Source of the DNA: Actinospica robiniae DSM 44927
Lineage (GTDB): Bacteria > Actinomycetota > Actinomycetes > Streptomycetales > Catenulisporaceae
Length of the DNA stretch: 64,000 bases
NCBI RefSeq assembly: GCF_000504285.1
Contig: NZ_KI632511.1
Location: 6,740,154-6,804,153 of the forward strand
Reading direction: 5' to 3'
Position numbers and translations under genes: made by a program. This document shows, piece by piece, positions 1 through 8,078 of this stretch (its first letter is position 1; every line of letters starts with the position of its first letter). Below the pieces are notes generated by a model. It did no database searches, was not told the DNA's origin, and saw nothing but the letters and a program-made list of their open reading frames with translations.

Positions 1-175
1 GTCCCGGGCGCCGGGGTCATTCATTCCCTGTGAGCGCACGATGACGGTGGCGCCACCTCACGGAATGACGGAACAGGGCCTGCACCCGGCGGTCGGCACC
101 GCCGTGCCCCGGACCGCCTTCCGTGTCCACGCGACCGTCCGCCACCACGGCCGTTTTGAAGGAGAGTGCTTACCG

Positions 176-580
176 ATGTCCCTGGACGTCTCCCCCGACC
201 TGTTGGCCGCCGCGGAGCGCGGAGAGGTCGCCGACCAGGAGTTCGCCGCCTGCGTGCGTGCCTCGCTGCCGTACGCCTGGCACATGATCAGCGGCCTGGC
301 CACGCGGCTGCACGTCGAGGGCGGCCCCTTCGTCGACAACACCGTCCCGCCGAACACCCAGGAAGAGCGCGGCCAGCTGCTGCGCGCGCTCGCCTCGGAC
401 TCGATCCGCGGCTGCCTCGAGCGCTACTTCGGGGTGCGGCTCGCCTTCCAGAACTGCCACCGGGTCGCCGTCTTCCCGGCGGCCGACGGCCAGCCGGGCA
501 TGGAGTCCGGCGCCTATCGCCGTTTCGTCTCGCCCCGGGCCCAGTTGCTCAACCAGTCGCCGGAGTTGCGCGACTGCTGA
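176..580 (+). CDS. Conserved actinobacterial protein, SCO5389 family
   Basis: The product is 134 residues. I recognise it as the small conserved actinomycete protein known by the Streptomyces locus name SCO5389; I know of no biochemical function for it. The ATG at 176 follows GGAGAG with 9 bases of spacing. An in-frame ATG at 41 has no ribosome-binding site and would add low-complexity residues, so the shorter form is preferred. The conserved parts are the central LRALASDSIRGCLERYFG and the extreme C-terminus NQSPELRDC. No signal peptide or membrane segment is visible. The downstream neighbour is the double-domain 3-hydroxyacyl-CoA dehydrogenase, the same vicinity as in Streptomyces. The family call is from memory of the sequence; the function is unknown. 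Confidence 0.8.
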   Translation: MSLDVSPDLLAAAERGEVADQEFAACVRASLPYAWHMISGLATRLHVEGGPFVDNTVPPNTQEERGQLLRALASDSIRGCLERYFGVRLAFQNCHRVAVFPAADGQPGMESGAYRRFVSPRAQLLNQSPELRDC

Positions 581-712
581 GTGACCGGCCCCGGGCGGGG
601 CGAATCCGAGACGGGGGAGGGGGAGGCACGACGCGGTACCGAAGGGAGTGATCGGCGCAACTGTCAGAGGCTTGTGTTGGACTGCACTGGAGGGATCGAC
701 ACCCCGGTGGGG

Positions 713-781
713 AGAGACCGGTCGTGGCCGCGGCACGCGCAGTGGAGGGCGTCGTGCGGCAGAAGGCCACGACCGGTCTCT
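713..781 (+). terminator. Long perfect hairpin between the SCO5389-family gene and hbd
   Basis: Bases 714-729 (GAGACCGGTCGTGGCC) are exactly complementary to 765-780, and 713/781 add one more pair, giving a 17-bp stem around a 35-base loop. A T-containing stretch (tggttttct) follows. It lies 130 bases after the upstream stop codon and 100 bases before the hbd operator. A transcription terminator or mRNA 3'-end stabiliser for the upstream gene is most likely; a leader element of hbd cannot be excluded. The rest of the 374-base gap holds only the operator at 891 and its promoter. Confidence 0.5.
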
Positions 782-890
782 GTGGTTTTCTCCCGCCGCC
801 CCCGCCGTTGCTTGCTGCAGCGGCCGCGTGCGCGTGCCGTCGTCGATCTGTGTCGCCGCTCACACTGTCCGAGCCCGCGCCCGTCGTAGA

Positions 891-902
891 TACTGACGAG
901 TA
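891..902 (+). promoter_or_regulatory. Near-palindromic operator copy upstream of hbd
   Basis: TACTGACGAGTA overlaps a candidate -10 box (TAGATA, 887-892) with a weak -35 (CTGTCC, 865-870) 16 bases upstream. The same pattern, TACYGRCRAGTA, lies upstream of ccr, between mce and thl, and upstream of marR. Binding at this position would cover the -10 and the start of transcription, as expected for a repressor. Confidence 0.5.
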
Positions 903-954
903 ACCAATGGCCGTACCCTGGACCAGGGACGGTACGAGCGTGAGGGAGCCGGCA

Positions 955-2736
955 GTGTCGCGGGACTTCAGAACAGTGGGCGTGGTGGGCCTTGGCACGA
1001 TGGGCGCCGGGATCGCGGAGGTCCTGGCCCGCAACGGGCTGCACGTCTTCGGCGTCGAGATGGACGCCGCCTCGCTCAACCGGGGCCGCGCGCACGTGGC
1101 CCACTCCACCCGGCGGGCGGTGGCCAAGGGCAAGCTCAGCCCCGAGGACGCCGCCGCGCTGCTGGACCGGATCACCTTCACCGCCGAGCTGACCGACCTG
1201 GCCGAGGCCGACCTCGTGATCGAGGCCATCCCGGAGCGGCTCGAGCTCAAGCGCCGGCTCTTCCAGCGGCTCGACGAGATCTGCCGGCCCGAGGCCGTCT
1301 TCGCCACCAACACCTCCTCGCTCTCGGTCACCGAAATCTCGGTCGCCACCTCCCGGCCCGGCCGGGTCGTGGGCATCCACTTCTTCAACCCGGCGCCGGT
1401 GATGAAGCTGGTCGAGATCGTGCGCACGGTGGTGACCGAGCCGGACGTGCTCGCGGACGTGGAGGCGCTGGCGCGGCGGCTGGGCAAGTCCCCGGTGGTC
1501 ATCGGCGACAAGGCCGGGTTCATCGCCAACGCCCTGCTGTTCGGCTACCTCAACCACGCCGCCACCATGTACGAGGCCAGATACGCCAGTCGCGAGGACA
1601 TCGACGCGGCCATGCGCCTCGGCTGCGGCCTGCCGATGGGCCCGCTGGCGCTGCTCGACCTGATCGGGCTGGACACGGCCTACGAGATCCTCGACACGAT
1701 GTACAAGCAGTCGCGCGACCGCCTGCACGCGCCGGCCCCGATCTTCAAGCAGATGAAGACGGCCGGCCTGCTCGGCCGCAAGAGCGGCCGCGGCTTCTAC
1801 ACCTACGAGCAGCCCGGCGTGCCCACGGTCGTGCCGGACGAGGCGACGCCCGAGAGCGTCAAGCATCCGGTGCCCGGCCGCGCGATCGAGCGGATCGCCG
1901 TCGTCGGCTCGGGCACCATGGCCAACGGCATCGCCGAGGTCTGCGTCAAGGCCGGCCTCGCCACGGTCCAGATCGCGCGCGGCACCGAGAAGGCGCAGGC
2001 GGCCCGCGCGGCCATCGAGCGCTCGCTGGCGAAGGCGGTGGAGCGCGGCAAGCTCGACGACGAGTCTCGGCAGGCCGCCCTGGCCCGGCTGACCTCCAGC
2101 GCCGCGCTGAGCGACGCAGGGGATTGCGACGTGGTGATCGAGGCGGTGGTCGAGGACCTCGAGGTCAAGGCCGCGCTGTTCCGCGAGCTCGACGACGTCT
2201 GCAAGCCCGGTGCCGTACTCGCCACCACCACCTCGAGCCTGCCGGTGATCGACTGCGCCGTGATGACGAAGCGGCCGCAGGACGTCGTGGGCGTCCACTT
2301 CTTCAACCCGGCCCCGGTCATGAAGCTGGTCGAGGTGGTGCGCACGGTGGCCACTGCCCCGGACGTGCTCGCCACCGTGCACGAGCTTTGCGACAAGCTG
2401 GGCAAGCACGCCGTGGACTGCGGCGACCGGGCCGGTTTCATCGTCAATGCCCTGCTGTTCCCGTACCTCAACGACGCGGTCAAGATGCTCCAGGCGCACT
2501 ACGCCACCGCCGACGGCATCGACACCGCGATGAAGCTCGGCTGCGGCTACCCGATGGGCCCGTTCGAGCTGCTGGACGTGGTCGGGCTCGACGTCGCCCT
2601 GGCCATAGAGCGGGTGCTGTACCTGGAGTTCCGCGAGCCGGGCTTCGCCCCTGCGCCGCTGCTCGAGCACCTGGTGACGGCCGGCTATCTGGGCCGCAAG
2701 GCGGGCCGCGGCTTCCGCGACTACACCACGGCCTGA
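955..2736 (+). CDS. Fused two-domain 3-hydroxyacyl-CoA (3-hydroxybutyryl-CoA) dehydrogenase
   Basis: The 593-residue product contains two complete 3-hydroxyacyl-CoA dehydrogenase units in tandem, each with an NAD-binding Rossmann fold and a helical C-terminal domain. Unit 1 has GLGTMG at residues 12-17 and the catalytic His in HFFNPAPVM near 142; unit 2 has GSGTMA near 318 and HFFNPAPVM with His near 448. Both keep the TSSL serine and the FI(A/V)NALL asparagine. Unit 2 has TTSSL where the family has NTSSL. The expected reaction is NAD(P)-linked interconversion of acetoacetyl-CoA and 3-hydroxybutyryl-CoA in the cytoplasm. GTG at 955 follows GAGGGAG closely and is preferred over ATG at 907, which has no such site. 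The gene carries the same operator as ccr and thl, so a role in the same C4 acyl-CoA pathway is inferred. Its 3' end overlaps the convergent oxidoreductase by 16 bases. Confidence 0.9.
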   Translation: MSRDFRTVGVVGLGTMGAGIAEVLARNGLHVFGVEMDAASLNRGRAHVAHSTRRAVAKGKLSPEDAAALLDRITFTAELTDLAEADLVIEAIPERLELKRRLFQRLDEICRPEAVFATNTSSLSVTEISVATSRPGRVVGIHFFNPAPVMKLVEIVRTVVTEPDVLADVEALARRLGKSPVVIGDKAGFIANALLFGYLNHAATMYEARYASREDIDAAMRLGCGLPMGPLALLDLIGLDTAYEILDTMYKQSRDRLHAPAPIFKQMKTAGLLGRKSGRGFYTYEQPGVPTVVPDEATPESVKHPVPGRAIERIAVVGSGTMANGIAEVCVKAGLATVQIARGTEKAQAARAAIERSLAKAVERGKLDDESRQAALARLTSSAALSDAGDCDVVIEAVVEDLEVKAALFRELDDVCKPGAVLATTTSSLPVIDCAVMTKRPQDVVGVHFFNPAPVMKLVEVVRTVATAPDVLATVHELCDKLGKHAVDCGDRAGFIVNALLFPYLNDAVKMLQAHYATADGIDTAMKLGCGYPMGPFELLDVVGLDVALAIERVLYLEFREPGFAPAPLLEHLVTAGYLGRKAGRGFRDYTTA

Positions 2737-3746
2737 CGCACGGCGGCCGCGAAGTCGGCGCGGGCGATGCGGGCGAGCTGATCCCGGTGGTCGTCGAGTC
2801 CGAGGGCGGCGATACGGATCACGATGTGCCGGGCGCCCGCGTCGACGTACCGCCGCAGCCAGGCCGCGATCTGTTCTGCCGTGCCCGTGTTGATGGCCTG
2901 GATCGTCGAGACCTGCTCCAGCGCCATGCCGTAGCTGGCCGAGGTGAAGCGCCTGAGGACATCTTCACCAGCGGCTTTGTCGTCAGCGAGACGGACCGTG
3001 GCGAACAGCGCCGGGGTGAGCTCGCCCGGATCGCGGCCCGCGTCCGCAGCGGCCTGGCGCGCGTGCTCGATCCCTGACGCGTAGTCGCGTGCCTCAGGCG
3101 GGTAGGGCAACCAGCCGTCGTACAGCCGGCCGGTGCGCTCGAGGGCCCTCGGCGTCGCGCCGCCCAGCCAGATCCGCGGGCCGCCGGGCCGATGCGGGAG
3201 GGTGGGCTCGGGCAGTTCGTCGAAGCGCAGGAGCTCGCCGTGGAAGGACCGTGGGCTGCCGGGCGTCCACAACTGCCGCCACAACGCGACGGTCTCGTCG
3301 AGCCGGGTGAAGCGCCGCGGCCAAGGGACCTCGGAGACCTCGTGCATGGGCTGGCCGAGCCGACCGGGGAAGCCGGCGCCCACCGCAGCCACCAGCCGAC
3401 CGGCGCTGAGCAGGTCGATCGAGGCGAGCGCGTTCGCCGCCTGCACCGGCCGGCGCAGCACCGGCAACAGCGCCGCTGTGCCCAGGGTGACCCGCTCGGT
3501 GGCCGCGGCCAGCGCGGAGAGCATGGTCAACGCCTCGATCCGCGGGCTGGCCAGGGAGTCGTTGACCCAGAGCGAATCCAGCCCGAGGGCTTCGGCACGC
3601 CGGCCGAAGGCGATCAGGTCGCGGGGATCCTCGCCGTCCCAGAGAAAGCGGCTGATCGGTACCAACACGCCGACGCGAACCGGCTCGCCGTTCTCCTGTG
3701 GCGCGGTCCGGGCGGCGCTCGTACTCGCGGATGCTGTCGTGTTCAC
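2721..3746 (-). CDS. Luciferase-like (LLM class) flavin/F420-dependent oxidoreductase
   Basis: The product is 341 residues and has the TIM-barrel luciferase-like monooxygenase pattern: an N-terminal VRVGVLVPISRF strand, GLDSLWVNDSL, LGTAALLPVLRRP, GRLVAAVGAGFP and the C-terminal GPRIWLGGATPRALERTGR typical of the F420/FMN-dependent branch. The substrate cannot be deduced. GTG at 3746 is preferred because GGAG and GAAGG precede it; the upstream ATG at 3782 would add twelve residues that do not look like the family. It is divergent from the XRE regulator, about 87 bases apart, so that regulator may control it; this is inference from layout only. Its 3' end overlaps the end of the dehydrogenase gene. 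Confidence 0.8.
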   Translation of the reverse strand: MNTTASASTSAARTAPQENGEPVRVGVLVPISRFLWDGEDPRDLIAFGRRAEALGLDSLWVNDSLASPRIEALTMLSALAAATERVTLGTAALLPVLRRPVQAANALASIDLLSAGRLVAAVGAGFPGRLGQPMHEVSEVPWPRRFTRLDETVALWRQLWTPGSPRSFHGELLRFDELPEPTLPHRPGGPRIWLGGATPRALERTGRLYDGWLPYPPEARDYASGIEHARQAAADAGRDPGELTPALFATVRLADDKAAGEDVLRRFTSASYGMALEQVSTIQAINTGTAEQIAAWLRRYVDAGARHIVIRIAALGLDDHRDQLARIARADFAAAVRQAVV

Positions 3747-3796
3747 ACCTTCGATGCTCCGTCGTGCGCAGTATCGCCACAATTCCCTGCGGGTAA

Positions 3797-3826
3797 TCGA
3801 CCGGCCTCGCCGACGCCCGCTATAAC
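3797..3826 (+). promoter_or_regulatory. Leaderless promoter of the XRE regulator
   Basis: TCGACC (3797-3802) and TATAAC (3821-3826) are separated by 18 bases and lie 7 bases before the GTG at 3834. Transcription would begin at or one base before the start codon, and no ribosome-binding site is present, so a leaderless transcript is likely. Confidence 0.5.
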
Positions 3827-3833
3827 GGGAACC

Positions 3834-4631
3834 GTGGAATTCGCCGCGGCGTTACGGGAGCGCCGAGTCCGCGTGCGGCTGAGCCAACTCGAATTGGCCT
3901 CCCGCGCCGGTACATCCCAGCGCCATGTCAGCTTTCTGGAAAGCGGCCGATCGGTCCCGGGACGGGAGATGGTGGTGCGTCTGGCCGAGTCGCTCAGGCT
4001 CCCGCTGCGCGATCGCAATAGCCTGCTGGTGTCCGCGGGGTTCGCGCCGGTCTACTCCGAGACCTCGATCGAGGCGGCCGACCTGGCTCCGACCCGAGCG
4101 GCCCTCATGCACATCCTGCGCGGCTACACGCCGTATCCCGCCGCCATCCTCGACCGCGCCGGCACGCTGCTCGCCGCCAACTCGGCCTTCGACGCCTTCG
4201 TCGAGGGAGCGGACGAACAACTGCTCGCGCACCCGGCGAACCTCTACCGGCTCGCCCTTCATCCGTGCGGCCTGGCGCCCCGCATCCGGAACTTCCCGCA
4301 GTGGTCGCGGCACGTGGTGGAGAACCTGCACCAGGCGCACCTGCGCGATCCGGACGAGCGACTCGCCGCGTTGAGTGCGGAGTTGTCTGCGTACATTCCG
4401 GAAAGCGCCGGAAGCTCGCCCCTGGGCTTCGCCGTGCCCTTGGATATCGCCTCCGCGCACGGCGATCTGCGCCTGATGACCACGATCAGCACGTTCGCCA
4501 CCGCCGTGGACGTGACCGTCTCGGAGCTCAAACTCGAGGCCTTCCTGCCCGTGGACGAGCAGAGCGCGGAGTCGCTGCGGCGCGCCGTCGGGCGACGGAG
4601 CGACGAGTGCTCCCGCTGGTACGGCAAATAG
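3834..4631 (+). CDS. XRE-family regulator with MmyB-like ligand-binding domain
   Basis: The product is 265 residues. The N-terminus (about 1-65) is a Cro/CI-type helix-turn-helix: LRERRVRVRLSQLELASRAG, then TSQRHVSFLESGRSVPGREM. The rest matches the MmyB-like domain that follows this HTH in many actinomycete regulators, with LMHILRGYTPYPAAILDRAG, NLYRLALHPCGLAPRI and a C-terminal LKLEAFLPVDEQSAE. Such proteins bind DNA in the cytoplasm and probably sense a small ligand in the C-terminal domain. The GTG start is set by the promoter 7 bases upstream and by the fact that the HTH begins immediately. The divergent luciferase-like oxidoreductase is the most likely target. Confidence 0.85.
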   Translation: MEFAAALRERRVRVRLSQLELASRAGTSQRHVSFLESGRSVPGREMVVRLAESLRLPLRDRNSLLVSAGFAPVYSETSIEAADLAPTRAALMHILRGYTPYPAAILDRAGTLLAANSAFDAFVEGADEQLLAHPANLYRLALHPCGLAPRIRNFPQWSRHVVENLHQAHLRDPDERLAALSAELSAYIPESAGSSPLGFAVPLDIASAHGDLRLMTTISTFATAVDVTVSELKLEAFLPVDEQSAESLRRAVGRRSDECSRWYGK

Positions 4632-4678
4632 GCTGTGCTAGGGACTGAAACGGACGAACGGGCTGCGAGAATGGTCGG

Positions 4679-4978
4679 GTGAGCCCGCGCAGGAACACCA
4701 GCCGACCCGCCCGAGACCCGGACGACCTCGCGCGCGCCTTCGGCCACCAGCACACCGAGTCCGGCGCCGACGGCGACTGGGTGGTGCGCGCGGTGACCGG
4801 CGCGGCCGCGGGCAAGATCTACCGCTGCCCGGGCTGCGACCACGAGGTCACCCCGGGCACGCCGCACCTGGTGGTGTGGCCCGCCGTGCCCGAGTACGGC
4901 TCCGGCGGCGGCGTGGCCGATCGTCGGCACTGGCACACCCCGTGCTGGAACGCCCGGTCCCGGCGACGCCGGCGCTGA
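4679..4978 (+). CDS. Small conserved zinc-ribbon-like protein (often labelled ATP/GTP-binding)
   Basis: This 99-residue basic protein has the conserved core DWVVRAVTGAAAGKIYRCPGCDHEV followed by HLVVWP and RRHWHTPCW. CPGC plus the later His/Cys (HWHTPC) could bind one zinc ion. Streptomyces homologues are commonly labelled ATP/GTP-binding protein, but I see no P-loop, so that name is not supported here. The start is GTG at 4679, 47 bases after the XRE stop. N- and C-termini are Arg-rich, suggesting nucleic-acid contact, which is inference. Confidence 0.7.
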   Translation: MSPRRNTSRPARDPDDLARAFGHQHTESGADGDWVVRAVTGAAAGKIYRCPGCDHEVTPGTPHLVVWPAVPEYGSGGGVADRRHWHTPCWNARSRRRRR

Positions 4979-5075
4979 CAACCCGTACGGCCCCGTTCGC
5001 GCGCCGACGGTGCCCGGGCAGCCCGAGGATGGAACGGCCAACGTCGCCGGACGATCGAGGGAACGGGTGCCCACG

Positions 5076-6095
5076 ATGACCACCATGCAGGCCGCCGTCG
5101 TCACGGATTTCACCAGGCCGCTGGAACTGCAGAGGCTGCCGATCCCGGAGCCCGGGGCGGGCCAGGTGCTGGTCCGGCTCGAGGCCTGCGGCGTGTGCCA
5201 CACCGACATCCACGCGGCCCGCGGCGAGTGGCCGGTCAAGCCGAACCCGCCGTTCATCCCCGGCCACGAGGGCGTCGGGGTCATCGAGACCCTCGGCGAA
5301 GGCGTGCGGACACGCCGGGTCGGCGAGCGGGTGGCGCTGCCCTGGCTCGGCTCGGCCTGCGGCCACTGCGGCTACTGCGTCTCCGGCCAGGAGGCGCTCT
5401 GCGAGCAGCAGGCCAACACCGGCTACACGGTCGACGGCGGATACGCGCAGTACGCGGTCGCCGACGGGCACTACGTCGTGCCCGTGCCCGATACGATCAC
5501 CTCGCTCGACGCGGCGCCGCTGACCTGCGCCGGCGTGACGACGTACAAGGCCGTGAAGGTGGCCGGCGCGGGCCTGGACACGAAAGTGGGCGTCTTCGGC
5601 GTAGGCGGGCTCGGCCACCTCGCGGTCCAGTACGCGCGGCTGGCGGGCGGCTTCGTCACCGCCGTCGACATCGAGGACGACAAGCTCGAGCTCGCCCACC
5701 AGCTCGGCGCGGACCACATGGTCAACGCGCTCAAGACCGACCCGGTCGAGGAGATCCAGCGCCGCGGCGGCCTCGATGTCGCGCTCGCCCTCGCCGCGTC
5801 GAACGACTCCTTCCGGCAGGCCTTCGCGAGCTTGCGCCGCGGCGGCCGGATGGTCTGCGTCGGGCTCCCGGCCGAGGGTGACCTGCACGTGCCCATTTAC
5901 GACACCGTGCTCGGCGGCAAATCCGTGATCGGCTCGATCGTCGGCACCCGGCAGGACCTCGTCGAGGTCTTCGACCTGCACGCCGCCGGGCGCACCCGGG
6001 TGATCGCCGAGGGCCGCGAGCTGGCCGACGTCAACTCGGTCTTCGAGGAGATCCTCAGCGGCCGGGTGCCGGCCCGGGTGGTCATCCAGTACTGA
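5076..6095 (+). CDS. adhP: Zinc-dependent alcohol dehydrogenase, AdhP type
   Basis: The product is 339 residues, the usual length. It oxidises primary alcohols to aldehydes with NAD in the cytoplasm. Catalytic zinc ligands are Cys41 (ACGVCHTD), His64-Glu65 (PGHEGVG) and Cys151 (LTCAGVTTYKAV). The structural zinc lobe is intact with Cys95, Cys98, Cys101 and Cys109. The nucleotide-binding GVGGLG is at 175-180. ATG at 5076 is preferred because family members begin a few residues before QAAVV; the upstream in-frame start at 5010 adds 22 unrelated residues. It is monocistronic as far as can be seen and convergent with the ABC permease that follows. Confidence 0.9.
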   Translation: MTTMQAAVVTDFTRPLELQRLPIPEPGAGQVLVRLEACGVCHTDIHAARGEWPVKPNPPFIPGHEGVGVIETLGEGVRTRRVGERVALPWLGSACGHCGYCVSGQEALCEQQANTGYTVDGGYAQYAVADGHYVVPVPDTITSLDAAPLTCAGVTTYKAVKVAGAGLDTKVGVFGVGGLGHLAVQYARLAGGFVTAVDIEDDKLELAHQLGADHMVNALKTDPVEEIQRRGGLDVALALAASNDSFRQAFASLRRGGRMVCVGLPAEGDLHVPIYDTVLGGKSVIGSIVGTRQDLVEVFDLHAAGRTRVIAEGRELADVNSVFEEILSGRVPARVVIQY

Positions 6096-6128
6096 GCCTC
6101 GGCCGCCTCGGCCGCCCGGAGCCGGCGG

Positions 6129-6998
6129 CTACGCGTCGCGCCTGCGGAAGAGCAGCAGCGCGGGCACCGTCAGGGCCGCGACCCAGATCAGCAGGGTGAT
6201 CAACCCGCCCAGCGGGGTCAAATGCGGGTTGCCGTCGATCGACAGCCTCGTCGTCGTGATCATCGCGCCGCCGGCGTTCGACGGCATCACCTTGTTGATG
6301 TTCTTGCCGATCGTGCCCGGCAGGAAGTTCGTGATGATCGGGATGACGAACATCAGCCCCATCAGCGAGGAGATCGCGCCCGCGGTGTGCCGCAGCAGGA
6401 ACCCGAACGCCAGCCCCATCAGCGCCACCAGCACCAGGTAGACCGGCACGGCGAGCACGGCGCGCAGGTTCGCCTCGTGGGTGAGCGAGAGCTGGAGGCC
6501 GTGCCGCGCGTAGAAGGGCTCGGCCAGCCCGTACGACGCGAAAGCGATGATCAGGCCGAGCACCAGGACGACGCCCGCGAGCACGAGGGCCTTGGCCGCG
6601 AACAGCGTGCCGCGCCGGGGGAACGCGGTGAGCGCGGTGCGCATCATCCCGGTGGTGTACTCCGTGGCCACGACCAGCACCCCGAGCACGCCGGTGACCA
6701 GCACGCCGAAGTAGACGCCGGAGACCACCGAGTACATGTCCAGCGAGGCCCGCTGCGAGGCCGGGAGCGAGTTCCAGTTCACCGAGCGCACCACGGCGAT
6801 CAGGAAGGAGATGCCCGCCGACGCGATGAGGCTGGCCACCAGCGTCCACCAGGTCGAGCGCACGGTGCGGAGCTTGGCGAACTCGCTGTCCATCGCCTCG
6901 GGGAAGGTCGCCCGAGGCGCCGGGCCGCTCGTCCGGAAGTTCGTGTCGGCGTTCGCTCCGTCCGGCGCGGCCGGCACGGTTTCGACGATCTCGCTCAT
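6129..6998 (-). CDS. ABC-2 type exporter permease (pair 3)
   Basis: This 289-residue membrane protein has about six hydrophobic segments after a 30-40 residue cytoplasmic N-terminus with the motif SEFAKLRTVRSTWW, typical of actinomycete ABC-2 permeases that pair with a separate ATPase. EYTTGMMRTAL after the second or third segment is the conserved coupling loop. The ATG at 6998 overlaps the stop of its ATPase by 4 bases (ATGA), so the two are translationally coupled. The substrate is unknown; the family exports lipids, antibiotics or peptides. It is homologous to the permeases at 8079-8924 and 10032-10880. Confidence 0.85.
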   Translation of the reverse strand: MSEIVETVPAAPDGANADTNFRTSGPAPRATFPEAMDSEFAKLRTVRSTWWTLVASLIASAGISFLIAVVRSVNWNSLPASQRASLDMYSVVSGVYFGVLVTGVLGVLVVATEYTTGMMRTALTAFPRRGTLFAAKALVLAGVVLVLGLIIAFASYGLAEPFYARHGLQLSLTHEANLRAVLAVPVYLVLVALMGLAFGFLLRHTAGAISSLMGLMFVIPIITNFLPGTIGKNINKVMPSNAGGAMITTTRLSIDGNPHLTPLGGLITLLIWVAALTVPALLLFRRRDA

Positions 6999-7939
6999 TC
7001 GCCACGCTCCGAGTCCGGGACCTGCGCGTCCTGCATGCCGCCCGCGTGGTACTCGACCGCGTTCGCGGTAAGTCGCATGAACGCCTCTTCCAGCGAGGAT
7101 TGGACCAGCGTCAGCTCGTGCAGCCACAGCCCTTCGCTGCCCGCGACGTCGCCGATCTGCGAGGGCTCGCCGCCGTAGACGTGCGCCGAGCCGTCAGACT
7201 GCGGCTCCACCCGCCAGCCGCGCAGGCCGAGCTTCGGGGTGAGCTCACCGAGCTGCGGCGAGCGCACGCGCACGTAGCTGACCGAGTTCTTCGTGATGAA
7301 CTCGTCCATCGGCTCGTCGGCGAGGATCTGGCCGAGGCCGATGACCACGAGGTGATCGGCCGTCAGCGCCATCTCGCTCATCAGATGGGAGGAGACGAAC
7401 ACGGTGCGGCCCTCGGCCGCCAGCGATTTCATCAGGTTCCTGATCCAGAGGATGCCCTCCGGATCCAGCCCGTTGACCGGTTCGTCGAACATGAGCACGC
7501 CCGGGTCCCCCAGCAGAGCCGCGGCGATGCCGAGCCGCTGGCCCATGCCCAGGGAGAAGCCGCCCGCGCGCTGGCGGGCCACCGAGCGCAGCCCGACCAG
7601 GTCGATCACGGTATCGACGCGGGAGCGCGGCAGCCCGTTCGCCTTCGCCAGCACCAACAGGTGGTTGTACGCGTTGCGGCCGCCGTGCACGGCCTTGGCG
7701 TCGAGCAGCGCGCCGACCTCGCGCAGCGGCGCGGCCAGCTTGTCGTACCGCACGCCGTTGACGGTCACCCCGCCGGAGCTGGGCCGGTCCAGCCCCAGGA
7801 TCATCCGCATCGTGGTGGACTTGCCGGCGCCGTTCGGCCCGAGGAATCCGGTGACCTTGCCCGGCGCGACGGCGAAGTCGGCGCGGTCCACCGCCAGCTT
7901 CGTCCCGTACCGCTTGGTCAGCGCGGTGGCTTGGATCAT
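6995..7939 (-). CDS. ABC-2 type exporter ATPase (pair 3)
   Basis: The product is 314 residues. It has Walker A GPNGAGKST, signature FSLGMGQRLG, Walker B VLMFDEP with the family-specific continuation VNGLDPEGILWIR, and the switch His in SSHLMSEM. It drives export through the permease at 6129-6998, its 4-base overlapping partner. The C-terminal 90 residues are a variable domain seen in DrrA-like ATPases. The gene is separated from the preceding exporter pair by the hairpin at 8009-8062, so it is probably its own transcription unit. Whether the three pairs transport the same substrate cannot be told. Confidence 0.9.
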   Translation of the reverse strand: MIQATALTKRYGTKLAVDRADFAVAPGKVTGFLGPNGAGKSTTMRMILGLDRPSSGGVTVNGVRYDKLAAPLREVGALLDAKAVHGGRNAYNHLLVLAKANGLPRSRVDTVIDLVGLRSVARQRAGGFSLGMGQRLGIAAALLGDPGVLMFDEPVNGLDPEGILWIRNLMKSLAAEGRTVFVSSHLMSEMALTADHLVVIGLGQILADEPMDEFITKNSVSYVRVRSPQLGELTPKLGLRGWRVEPQSDGSAHVYGGEPSQIGDVAGSEGLWLHELTLVQSSLEEAFMRLTANAVEYHAGGMQDAQVPDSERGE

Positions 7940-8008
7940 GACCCCAAGCCTGCCCTAAACGGGACGGATCAACCATTCGGGGCACCTGTTGGGAGGAATC
8001 GGCATGCT

Positions 8009-8062
8009 GATCAGACGAATGCGCGGGCCCGGCCGGAGCCGGGCCCGCGCATTCGTCTGATC
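8009..8062 (-). terminator. Perfect 24-bp hairpin between exporter pairs 2 and 3
   Basis: Bases 8009-8032 are exactly complementary to 8039-8062, with a 6-base loop (ccggag). The hairpin lies 16 bases after the stop of the pair-2 permease on the minus strand. There is no U-run, which is usual for GC-rich actinomycetes. It should end transcription of pair 2 before pair 3. Confidence 0.8.
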
Positions 8063-8078
8063 GGGGCGTCGCGTCTGA

